A DNA stretch of 6,158 nt, taken from assembly GCA_021741085.1 (NCBI GenBank), contig JAIOYM010000062.1, positions 1 through 6,158 of the forward strand. Reading direction: 5' to 3'. Shown piece by piece: positions 1-6,157 of the stretch. Numbering within the stretch: position 1 is the stretch's first letter; every line of letters starts with the position of its first letter. Source of the DNA: Rickettsiaceae bacterium. Its GTDB lineage: Bacteria; Pseudomonadota; Alphaproteobacteria; Rickettsiales; Rickettsiaceae. The position numbers and the translations under genes were made by a program. The notes under the pieces are model-generated. The model saw nothing but the letters and a program-made list of their open reading frames with translations. It was not told where the DNA came from and ran no database searches.

Positions 1-273
1 CCCTTTGAAGATAATTCATTTGATTTTGTGTATTCAATTACAACTTTGCATAATTTGCATTGTTACGATTTAGATAAAGCACTACGTGAGATTGAGAGGG
101 TTGGAAAAAAAAATAAATACATATGCGTTGAATCTTATCGTAATGAAGTTGAAAAAGCAAACTTACTTTACTGGCAGGTGACTTGTGAAGCCTTTAATAC
201 GCCTGAAGAATGGGACTGGTGGTTTAAAAATTCAGGTTATTCAGGCGATCATTCATATATATATTTTGAGTAA
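1..273 (+). CDS. Class I SAM-dependent methyltransferase, C-terminal part (5' truncated by window edge)
   Basis: The reading frame is open from base 1 and ends at TAA 271-273, so the window holds about the last 90 residues and the start lies upstream. The GTG at 28 is an internal valine codon: the preceding codons read PFEDNSFDF, which is the usual post-motif segment of Methyltransf_11-type enzymes (compare 'LPF-D-SFD-V'). It is followed by SITTLHNL, a typical helix after strand 4. The SAM-binding glycine motif must lie in the missing part. The tail is rich in Trp and aromatic residues (TPEEWDWWF, then GYSGDHSYIYFE) and resembles small methyltransferases found in O-antigen and capsule loci. 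The acceptor is probably a sugar or lipid-linked intermediate, but the target atom cannot be told. The next gene starts 6 bp downstream, so the two are likely co-transcribed. The fold is fairly certain; the substrate is unknown. Confidence 0.82.
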   Translation, partial: PFEDNSFDFVYSITTLHNLHCYDLDKALREIERVGKKNKYICVESYRNEVEKANLLYWQVTCEAFNTPEEWDWWFKNSGYSGDHSYIYFE

Positions 274-279
274 GCAGAT

Positions 280-1332
280 ATGACAATACCAAGAAAGATG
301 AAGGCTGCCATATTGGTTGAGCAGAAAAAACCACTAATAATTGACGAAATTGAACTACCAATTGGATTAGAGATTGGACAGGTATTAGTCAAAATTCATT
401 ACAGCGGTATATGCGGATCTCAACTCGGTGAAATTGACGGTGCAAAAGGTTCTGATGTCTATCTACCTCATTTGCTTGGACATGAGGCCTCAGGTTCTGT
501 AATTGCAGTTGGTCAGGGCGTTAAACAGGTGAAGCAAAATGATTTGGTTGTTCTTCATTGGCGAAAAGGCCTAGGTATAGAAGGTGTTCCTCCTAACTAC
601 CTATGGAAAGGTCAGAAGATTAATGCTGGGTGGATTACTACGTTTAATGAATATGCCATCGTCGCTGAAAATCGTGTAACAGCCATACCAAAAAATAGTG
701 ACCCTGAAGTGACTGCACTGTTCGGATGCGCAGTCACTACTGGTTTTGGAGTTATAGTAAATAATGCTAAAGTCCGTATTGGAGAATCAGTGGTCGTTTT
801 TGGAGCAGGCGGGGTAGGACTAAATATCGTACAAGCTGCATCTTTAGTATCTGCATTTCCAATAATCGCTGTTGATTTGCATGACGGGAGATTAAGACTA
901 GCAAAAGAAATGGGTGCAACTCATATAATTAATGCAAATAAAATGGATGCTGAAAAAGAAATTACGGATATTATTCAAAAACAAGGCCTGGATTGCTTTA
1001 TTGATAACACTGGCAATCCGAAAGTGATTGAATTAGGTTATCGCATTACAAAACCCCAAGGGAAGTTGATTTTGGTGGGCGTACCGCGAAAAGGAAATGA
1101 AACAAACATCTACACACTACCACTTCATTTTGGAAAGCATATAAGTGGATCGCATGGTGGTGAAACAATTCCACATTTAGATATTCCTCGCTATCATCAA
1201 TTATTTAGCAATGGACGAATAAAATTAAAAGAGTTAATTACAGAACAATATTCACTAGATGAAATTAATATTGCCATTGAAAGAATGAGGTCAGGCGAAA
1301 CAAGTGGTCGTTGTTTAATTAAGATGCTGTGA
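280..1332 (+). CDS. Zinc-binding MDR (alcohol dehydrogenase-like) oxidoreductase
   Basis: This 350-residue protein is a cytoplasmic NAD(P)-dependent alcohol/polyol dehydrogenase of the medium-chain superfamily. The N-terminal GroES-like catalytic domain carries GICGS with Cys45, GHE with His68-Glu69, and Cys150 in LFGCAVTTGFG; these fit the catalytic-zinc ligands. The Rossmann domain shows VFGAGGVG (173-180) and Asp199 at the end of the second strand (AVDL), which favours NAD over NADP. The four-cysteine structural-zinc loop of classical ADHs is absent. In its place, around 93-119, is HWRKGLGI followed by a Trp/Tyr-rich stretch and NAGWITTFNEY, a form I recall from dehydrogenases in polysaccharide loci. 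The usual Asp after CGS is Gln48. The likely role is oxidation or reduction of a nucleotide-sugar hydroxyl or keto group (inference). The start at ATG 280 has a GAG 9 bp upstream; ATG 298 (MKAAIL, a common MDR start) is an alternative. The stop overlaps the next gene. Confidence 0.9.
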   Translation: MTIPRKMKAAILVEQKKPLIIDEIELPIGLEIGQVLVKIHYSGICGSQLGEIDGAKGSDVYLPHLLGHEASGSVIAVGQGVKQVKQNDLVVLHWRKGLGIEGVPPNYLWKGQKINAGWITTFNEYAIVAENRVTAIPKNSDPEVTALFGCAVTTGFGVIVNNAKVRIGESVVVFGAGGVGLNIVQAASLVSAFPIIAVDLHDGRLRLAKEMGATHIINANKMDAEKEITDIIQKQGLDCFIDNTGNPKVIELGYRITKPQGKLILVGVPRKGNETNIYTLPLHFGKHISGSHGGETIPHLDIPRYHQLFSNGRIKLKELITEQYSLDEINIAIERMRSGETSGRCLIKML

Positions 1333-2540
1333 GTAAAAAGACAGCTTCAGTTTGTCGTATTTGCTCCAATAAAATTAGGAGTGAAGACGAACTTACGTTC
1401 AAAAAAGTACCCCTTAGTAATTTTTACCCTCATGGCGAGGTAAGAGAACTAGATTTATACGATCTTGGAATTGGGCAATGTCGGAATTGCGGTTTAGTTC
1501 AACTAACTAAATACCCTCGAAGAGATCTAATTGTGCCAACACATTCATGGCTTCGTTATAACGAGCCGGAGTTTCATTTAGTGGAAGTAAGTAGTTATTT
1601 AAGTGCGATTTTTATTGGAAAAAAAATAAGTGTATTGGGAGTAGGCCCCTTCGAACAGGCACTATTAAATCAATTAAGCTCAGACGCTGAAAAAAAACAA
1701 ATTAATCTACTTAAACACTTAAAAAAACAAAGCGAGAGATTCCCTTATCTTGAATCATATGAAGAGGTACTCTCAGAGAAAAAAATAAAGGAAATAAAAA
1801 TTGAATACGGGAGTTCAGATTTAATATTGTGTAGGTATTTGCTAGAGCATGGTGTTAATCCTATTTTAATGCTCAAGAATCTTGGAAAGTTATTGAAACC
1901 AGGTGGACTTCTTTATATTGAGATTCCTGATAGTAGCAAATTTCTTGAACTATGTGACTATAGTTTTATTTGGGAGGAGCATCTATCATATTTTACTGAA
2001 AAAACTTTTATGAAAACAGTTCAACTGGCTGGATATGAAGTTTATAAATTTATGAGGTTTTCAGGTTTACTCGAAGATGCGTTAACGTATGTTTTAAGGC
2101 CAGTTCAGAATTATTGTGAAGATAAAACAAAAGTAAATTATGAAATTAAAAAATATAAGGAGTATCAGTTTAATTTTAATAAAATTAAAAAAAGTTACAT
2201 AAATAGTCTGAAGGGACTGATAGCATCCGGAAAAAAAATTGCGGTATTTGGCGCAGGCCATCAAGCAATTATGTTTATTAATTTAGTTGGTATTGGGCCT
2301 TATGTAACAAAAGTTATTGATGATGATCCAAATAAAATCGGAGTTAATCTTCCCCTTTCGAATATCAAAATTATAGGTTGTGATGAAGCATTTAGTAGTC
2401 ATTCCATAGGCATAATTCTTCTTGCAATTTCGCCTAAAATAGAAACAGAAGTCATTAAAAAAATAAGGAAAATAAATTTTAAAGAAATCGAGTTTTATTC
2501 GATTTTTGAAGGAAGTAGTTTAGGAACTTTAATAAGGTAA
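1329..2540 (+). CDS. Sugar C-methyltransferase-like protein (zinc-binding N-terminus, divergent SAM domain)
   Basis: This 403-residue protein has the three-part layout of sugar C-methyltransferases. The N-terminal zinc domain (Methyltransf_13 type) has Cys9-x2-Cys12 and Cys51-x2-Cys54, ending CGLVQL. The class I core runs from about 98 to 245, and the C-terminal Methyltransf_14-type domain has VFGAGHQAI (306-314) and VIDDDPNKIG (329-338). In the core, LKPGGLLYIEIPD (189-201) and WEEHLSYFT (215-223) match the family; Glu217-His218 align with the catalytic Glu-His of the YHEH motif in TcaB9-type enzymes, but the preceding Tyr-His is Trp-Glu. The SAM motif I is weak (VLGVG, 102-106), and the downstream acidic GxDP position is missing. 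A conserved-looking WLRYNEPEFHL lies at 74-84. I place it in a subfamily distinct from the canonical gene downstream. It starts with GTG overlapping the previous stop (GTGA), so translation is probably coupled. Whether it still methylates is open. Confidence 0.8.
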   Translation: MSKKTASVCRICSNKIRSEDELTFKKVPLSNFYPHGEVRELDLYDLGIGQCRNCGLVQLTKYPRRDLIVPTHSWLRYNEPEFHLVEVSSYLSAIFIGKKISVLGVGPFEQALLNQLSSDAEKKQINLLKHLKKQSERFPYLESYEEVLSEKKIKEIKIEYGSSDLILCRYLLEHGVNPILMLKNLGKLLKPGGLLYIEIPDSSKFLELCDYSFIWEEHLSYFTEKTFMKTVQLAGYEVYKFMRFSGLLEDALTYVLRPVQNYCEDKTKVNYEIKKYKEYQFNFNKIKKSYINSLKGLIASGKKIAVFGAGHQAIMFINLVGIGPYVTKVIDDDPNKIGVNLPLSNIKIIGCDEAFSSHSIGIILLAISPKIETEVIKKIRKINFKEIEFYSIFEGSSLGTLIR

Positions 2541-2542
2541 AA

Positions 2543-3070
2543 ATGAAGTTTATCCAAAAGAAAGAAGATTTATTTTTAGTAAAAGAAAAAATATTTTCTA
2601 TAAACTACGAAGATATAGAATTTTTAAAATCTCACCTAAGTAATAGTAACAAGGGTAGAGTGAGGATTAATCTTCACCCAAATAATGAAGATTTATTGCA
2701 TGAGATGATTATTGCAATTAGTCCACATTCATATATAAGGCCACATAAGCATGAAAACAAAAGTGAGTCCTTCCATATAATTTATGGTGATGTTGATATT
2801 GTCTTATTTGATGATTATGGAAATATTACAGACTTATTAGCGTTGTCGACAAATGAAAGCAAAAAGCCTTTCTTTTATAGAATGTCTGAGGACAATTTTC
2901 ATACTTTAATTGTAAGGTCTGATTTGCTTGTTGTACATGAAATTACTAATGGGCCTTTTGTTGAAAACCAAACTGTATATGCGGATTTTTCACCAAAAGA
3001 AGATGATAATTTAAGAATTAGAGTGTGGCAAAAAAGTTTAACGAAAGCTGTTGAGGTATGGTGTAGATGA
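2543..3070 (+). CDS. WbuC-family cupin fold metalloprotein
   Basis: This 175-residue single-domain cupin belongs to the WbuC family, named after a gene of an E. coli O-antigen cluster. The diagnostic N-terminal part RVRINLHPNNED (39-50) is followed by SYIRPHKH. Cupin motif 1 (H-x-H-x4-E-x6-G) is complete with His68, His70, Glu75 and Gly82, and motif 2 supplies His120 in NFHTLIV, so the metal site looks intact. The end, NGPFVENQTVYADFSPKED (136-154), matches the family's 'GP..-..D-FAPW-P' tail. About 20 further residues extend past that. The biochemical role of WbuC proteins is not established; an isomerase, epimerase or ligand-sensing role on a sugar intermediate is guesswork. The start is well supported by AAGG at 2534-2537, 5 bp before the ATG and partly formed by the previous gene's last codons. 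It shares ATGA (3067-3070) with the following gene. Confidence 0.85.
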   Translation: MKFIQKKEDLFLVKEKIFSINYEDIEFLKSHLSNSNKGRVRINLHPNNEDLLHEMIIAISPHSYIRPHKHENKSESFHIIYGDVDIVLFDDYGNITDLLALSTNESKKPFFYRMSEDNFHTLIVRSDLLVVHEITNGPFVENQTVYADFSPKEDDNLRIRVWQKSLTKAVEVWCR

Positions 3071-3801
3071 AAAATCATGTTGTTATAGTGGGCGGTTCAA
3101 AAGGTTTGGGAAGGGTGGTGGCTGAAAATTTTTTAACAAGAGGATTTTTGGTTACGGTTCTTTCTCGGACTCGGCCCAGTTTCAATGACAATATTCATCA
3201 TATATTTGTAGATCTTAATAAAGTTAAGGATGCAAATGAATTGGCGGCAACTGTTGCAAATTACAATAGTAAACTTCGATATCTAATATTTTGTCAGCGA
3301 TATAGGGGTGAAGAAGAGGATTGGGACGGTGAGATACAAGTATCGTTAACTTCAACTAAACTTTTGATAGATGCTTTTGAAAGTTATTTTGAAATAAGTG
3401 AGGATTGTGCAATTGGTATAGTAAGTTCAGTTTATGCTAACTTTGTTGGTGGCTCGCAACCTGCTAGTTACCATGTCGCAAAGGCTGGATTAAACCAATT
3501 GGTTAAATTCAATGCATGGGTTTTGGGTAAAAAGGGAATTCGCATTAATGCAATAATGCCACTAACTTATTTAAAAGAAGAATCTAAAAACTTTTATTTA
3601 AATGATCAAAGATTATTATCTCTTTACAAAGATTTAATACCTCTTCGAAAAATGGGAAGCGCTAATGACTCTGCCAATCTATTATCATTTTTATGCAGTG
3701 AAAATGCCTCATTTATAAATGGGCAGGCAATATATGTTGATGGAGGAGTTTCTGTTATTTGGCCAGAAGAGCTTGCAAAACAATTATCAATAAAGGACTA
3801 A
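3067..3801 (+). CDS. SDR-family NAD(P)-dependent oxidoreductase
   Basis: This 244-residue protein has the length and layout of a classical short-chain dehydrogenase/reductase (FabG-like). The cofactor loop is VGGSKGLG (8-15). SRT with Arg34 after strand 2 favours NADP. The catalytic Ser is 120 or 121 (IVSSVY), and Tyr135 with Lys139 form YHVAK. The C-terminal part FINGQAIYVDGGV (216-228) is the usual SDR end. Two landmarks are atypical: the NNAG motif is replaced by FCQRYRG (75-81), and the position of the active-site Asn ('NLTG') reads SLTS with Ser93. A plausible role is reduction of a keto-sugar intermediate made or modified by neighbouring enzymes (inference). The start ATG overlaps the cupin stop (ATGA) and has GAGG at 3053-3056, 10 bp upstream. 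The product could also be a non-catalytic or differently specialised SDR. Confidence 0.87.
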   Translation: MKNHVVIVGGSKGLGRVVAENFLTRGFLVTVLSRTRPSFNDNIHHIFVDLNKVKDANELAATVANYNSKLRYLIFCQRYRGEEEDWDGEIQVSLTSTKLLIDAFESYFEISEDCAIGIVSSVYANFVGGSQPASYHVAKAGLNQLVKFNAWVLGKKGIRINAIMPLTYLKEESKNFYLNDQRLLSLYKDLIPLRKMGSANDSANLLSFLCSENASFINGQAIYVDGGVSVIWPEELAKQLSIKD

Positions 3802-3807
3802 GGTATC

Positions 3808-3843
3808 ATGCAAATTTCAATAAAGATATTATTATTAAAATGA
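3808..3843 (+). other. Possible 11-codon bridging ORF (translational coupling)
   Basis: In the 38-bp gap between the SDR and the following methyltransferase, an ATG at 3808 opens a frame reading MQISIKILLLK. It ends at TGA 3841-3843, sharing ATGA (3840-3843) with the methyltransferase start. An AAGG at 3800-3803, overlapping the SDR stop codon, lies 4 bp before this ATG. The methyltransferase's own start has only a weak, distant AAAG (3822-3825). The arrangement would let ribosomes ending on the SDR re-initiate and reach the next gene. It is short enough to be chance. Confidence 0.25.
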
Positions 3844-5087
3844 AAAACTATAAACATAGAAAAGAATGTAGATTGTGTGGGGCTGAATTTATGGATTTAG
3901 TGCTCCCAATTTTGCCTTCACCAATTGGTGATGCATTTGTCACTAAAGAAAAGTTAAGTGAATTACAAGAAGTTTATCCGTTACATACTTATATGTGCCT
4001 AGAGTGTGGACATGTTCAGAATTTAGATGTTGTCAATCCGGATATCTTATTTCGAGACTATACCTACAGAACATCTGCATCACTAGGACTAGTAGAGCAT
4101 TTCAAGAAATATGCGGTCGAAGTTATTGAAATGCTATCAATTCCTTTGGACTCACTTGTCATTGAAATGGGGAGTAACGATGGTTCTCTGCTTAAGGCAT
4201 TTAAAAATAATGGGATGCGAGTGTTGGGAATAGATCCAGCTGTTTCGATAGCCACAAAGGCAACTAACGAAGGAATTACAACTAAATCAGAATTTTTTTC
4301 CTCAGATCTTGCAAGGAAAATTATTGATGAAGTTGGTAGCGCACAGTTATTTTGTGCTAATAATGTATTTGCTCACATAGATGATATTAGAGATATTGCC
4401 CTCGGTGTGAGGGCTCTCTTAACGCATAACGGTGTTTTTGTTTTTGAAGTATCTTATCTGCCAGACATGGTGGATAAATTTGTATTCGATACAATCTATC
4501 ATGAGCACGTCTCACATCACACCTTAATTCCACTTGAGAGATTTTTTAATCACTTAGATATAACTTTATTTCATGCTGAGCGGATATCAACAAAAGGCGG
4601 TTCAATCAGAGCTTTTGCTCAGCCTTTATCAACAGGTGAAAGAAAAAAAACCATCCAACTTAACGCAATGATTGAACTAGAGCGAGCGCGAGGATTTAAT
4701 ACCCCAGAAATATATCGGCAATTTTATCGGGAAATAGAGATTAGGAAAACACACACATTAGAATATCTAATAAAAGCTGTTAGAAACGGTAAAACTATAT
4801 CTGCTTATGGTGCTTCTACAACTACTACCACGTTGCTTTATCACTTTGAATTACAAAATTTAGTTTCATGTATTTATGATGATAATCCGATAAAGCACTA
4901 TCTTTTTAGTCCAGGGGCTCACATTCCTGTACTTCCATCAGAAAAAATAATTGAAAAGAAGCCGGATATTATTGTTATCCTAGCATGGCAATACGCAAAT
5001 ATAATTATAGAAAAGCATAAAAATTATTTGCAATCTGGAGGATTTTTCTTGATTCCTTTACCAGAGTTGAGGATTATTAATCATTAG
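3840..5087 (+). CDS. SAM-dependent sugar C-methyltransferase (TylC3/NovU/TcaB9-like)
   Basis: This 415-residue enzyme is typical in length for C-methyltransferases that add a methyl to the carbon next to the keto group of a nucleotide 4-keto-deoxysugar (C3 in TcaB9 and TylC3). The zinc domain has Cys10-x2-Cys13 and Cys53-x2-Cys56. DYTYRTS (73-79) is the family's aromatic motif. The SAM site has EMGSNDGSLL (109-118) and GIDP (130-133). ANNVFAH places His179, and YHEHVSHH (220-227) gives Tyr220, His221, Glu222 and His223, matching the catalytic set described for TcaB9. The C-terminal domain has ISAYGASTTTTT (from about 345) and IYDDNP. I chose ATG 3840. An open frame extends upstream to a TTG at 3759, but that would overlap the SDR by 43 bp and add 27 residues unlike the family, whereas MKNYKHRKECRLCG is a normal N-terminus. 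The exact sugar is unknown. Confidence 0.9.
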   Translation: MKNYKHRKECRLCGAEFMDLVLPILPSPIGDAFVTKEKLSELQEVYPLHTYMCLECGHVQNLDVVNPDILFRDYTYRTSASLGLVEHFKKYAVEVIEMLSIPLDSLVIEMGSNDGSLLKAFKNNGMRVLGIDPAVSIATKATNEGITTKSEFFSSDLARKIIDEVGSAQLFCANNVFAHIDDIRDIALGVRALLTHNGVFVFEVSYLPDMVDKFVFDTIYHEHVSHHTLIPLERFFNHLDITLFHAERISTKGGSIRAFAQPLSTGERKKTIQLNAMIELERARGFNTPEIYRQFYREIEIRKTHTLEYLIKAVRNGKTISAYGASTTTTTLLYHFELQNLVSCIYDDNPIKHYLFSPGAHIPVLPSEKIIEKKPDIIVILAWQYANIIIEKHKNYLQSGGFFLIPLPELRIINH

Positions 5088-5168
5088 TAAATATATGAAA
5101 AATAAATTAATTAAGAATAAGTATATTCTATGATTTATTTTAAATATAAATAATGCAGGATTATTTAA
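5088..5168. other. AT-rich intergenic spacer with two small palindromes
   Basis: This is the only sizeable gap between genes in the cluster. AGAATA (5114-5119) and TATTCT (5124-5129) form a 6-bp stem with a 4-base loop, followed by a T-rich run (5133-5141), so it could be a weak terminator or attenuator. ATTTAT (5133-5138) and ATAAAT (5146-5151) form a second, A/T-only inverted repeat. TATAAA (5145-5150) resembles a -10 box, but no convincing -35 box lies 16-18 bp upstream. In DNA this AT-rich, such elements arise easily by chance. Confidence 0.3.
5157..5160 (+). promoter_or_regulatory. Ribosome binding site of the TylF-type methyltransferase
   Basis: AGGA (within GCAGGA) lies 8 bp before ATG 5169 and fixes that start. 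It is a good Shine-Dalgarno match, and the next gene therefore does not depend on coupling to the gene upstream. Confidence 0.6.
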
Positions 5169-6005
5169 ATGTATAAAGTTAAAATTATTAAATATTCAAT
5201 TTTAAGATATCTTCGCCAGAAGATGCATTATTTTAAGGATGATGAGATATTTGCAAGCAAATTCATACATTTATCAAGAGGGTTTAATGATGTTAATAAA
5301 CGTGCAAAGTTGATTAAAGGTTATAGGGATGAGTTGCTAATACAAGATATGATTTCTTTAGTTAAAGAAAACACAATGGTAACGTATGATGGATTAGCGC
5401 TTTCTGTAGATTTAATTAGATATATAAATAATAATAATATAGCCGGTAATATAGTAGAATTAGGAACATGGAAGGGAGGTAGTTTGGCATTATTGGCGCA
5501 TGCTAATGTGCATTTTAAAAATAATAATAGAGTTTTTTGGGGATTTGATAGTTTTGAGGGCATTCCATCTCCTGATTCAGTTCATGATAAATCTAAATTT
5601 ATGGATAATGAATTCAAACTAAATGAAAATAACTATGATAATGGATTAATACCTGTCAATCAATTAGTAGCGAGTATTAGTGATGTTTATCAAATCATTA
5701 ATGAGCTAGAATTAGATATTAATAAATTTAATATTATTAAAGGTTGGTTTCAAAACACATTACCAGTTTATAAAAATGAAATAAGTAAAATTGCGATTTT
5801 AAGAATGGACGGTGATTTATATCATTCGTACAAAATCCCTCTTGAGATACTTTATGAAAATGTAGTTCAAGGCGGATTTATCGTCTTTGATGATTGGATG
5901 CTCAAAGGATGTAGAAATGCAGTACTAGAATTTTTTGAATCATTACCTATCAAACCTTTTATTCATAAGGCAGATTACTCTGTTAGGTATATTCAAAAAA
6001 TATAA
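5169..6005 (+). CDS. TylF/MycF-family O-methyltransferase
   Basis: This 278-residue protein matches the macrocin O-methyltransferase (TylF, PF05711) family: Mg-dependent, SAM-using enzymes that methylate sugar hydroxyls. SAM motif I is VELGTWKGGS (96-105), followed by FWGFDSFEGIP (123-133), the family hallmark with an acidic residue after strand 2. Metal-site candidates are Asp214 in RMDGDLY and Asp241-Asp242 in VFDDW; their 27-residue spacing equals that of Asp191, Asp218 and Asp219 in MycF as I recall them. The basic N-terminus (about 1-25) has no clear signal peptide or membrane segment, so it should be cytoplasmic. Relatives are common in glycan clusters, where they cap or decorate sugars. 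It follows the canonical C-methyltransferase after an 81-bp gap and has its own ribosome binding site. It is among the most AT-rich genes here (one line near 5401-5460 counts about 18% G+C). The sugar and position methylated are unknown. Confidence 0.88.
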   Translation: MYKVKIIKYSILRYLRQKMHYFKDDEIFASKFIHLSRGFNDVNKRAKLIKGYRDELLIQDMISLVKENTMVTYDGLALSVDLIRYINNNNIAGNIVELGTWKGGSLALLAHANVHFKNNNRVFWGFDSFEGIPSPDSVHDKSKFMDNEFKLNENNYDNGLIPVNQLVASISDVYQIINELELDINKFNIIKGWFQNTLPVYKNEISKIAILRMDGDLYHSYKIPLEILYENVVQGGFIVFDDWMLKGCRNAVLEFFESLPIKPFIHKADYSVRYIQKI

Positions 6006-6017
6006 ATTTATAACGCC

Positions 6018-6050
6018 AATTCAATTTAAAAAAAATACTATTGAGTTTTT
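6018..6050 (+). terminator. Weak candidate intrinsic terminator after the last gene
   Basis: AATTCAAT (6018-6025) can pair with ATTGAGTT (6040-6047) to give an 8-bp stem with one G-U pair and a 14-base A-rich loop; T bases follow at 6048-6050. The stem has a single G-C pair and a short T tail, so it would be weak. Its position 13 bp after the stop codon is what argues for it. Confidence 0.2.
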
Positions 6051-6064
6051 ATTAAAAGGTGAAT

Positions 6065-6157
6065 TCAAGCACGAATTGCAACTTTGATTAACTGATGGTT
6101 GGGTGGCAGAGGATGTATATCATTCAAGGCTTCTTGACCTGGCAGAGTAATCGTCCC
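6065..6157 (-). other. Unidentified minus-strand reading frame running off the right edge
   Basis: Read on the minus strand, the last bases encode 30 open codons (including QEALNDIHPLPPNHQ) ending at a TGA on 6067-6065. I do not recognise the peptide. Local G+C is about 46% by hand count against roughly 30% in the preceding gene, which would fit the end of a convergent gene or transposase from other DNA. Thirty open codons are expected by chance fairly often, and a + strand frame from 6092 is also open to the edge (ATG at 6095), so the coding call is weak. Confidence 0.2.

Noticed and set aside
28..30. GTG as the start of the first gene
   Set aside because: The frame is open to base 1, and the codons before it encode a conserved methyltransferase segment (PFEDNSFDF).
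3759..3839. TTG start giving the C-methyltransferase 27 extra N-terminal residues
   Set aside because: It would overlap the SDR gene by 43 bp, and the added residues do not resemble the family; ATG 3840 gives a normal N-terminus before the first zinc Cys pair.
4064..4255. Minus-strand ORF of 63 codons inside the canonical C-methyltransferase
   Set aside because: It lies wholly opposite a gene with clear family motifs, and the peptide has no recognisable domain.
5095..5133. 12-codon ORF (MKNKLIKNKYIL) in the spacer before the last gene
   Set aside because: It has no ribosome binding site, does not reach the next gene, and its Lys/Asn/Ile composition is what AT-rich DNA gives by chance.
5321..5563. 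Minus-strand ORF of 80 codons inside the TylF-type gene
   Set aside because: It is opposite the SAM-binding part of a well-supported gene and shows no recognisable motif or ribosome binding site of its own.
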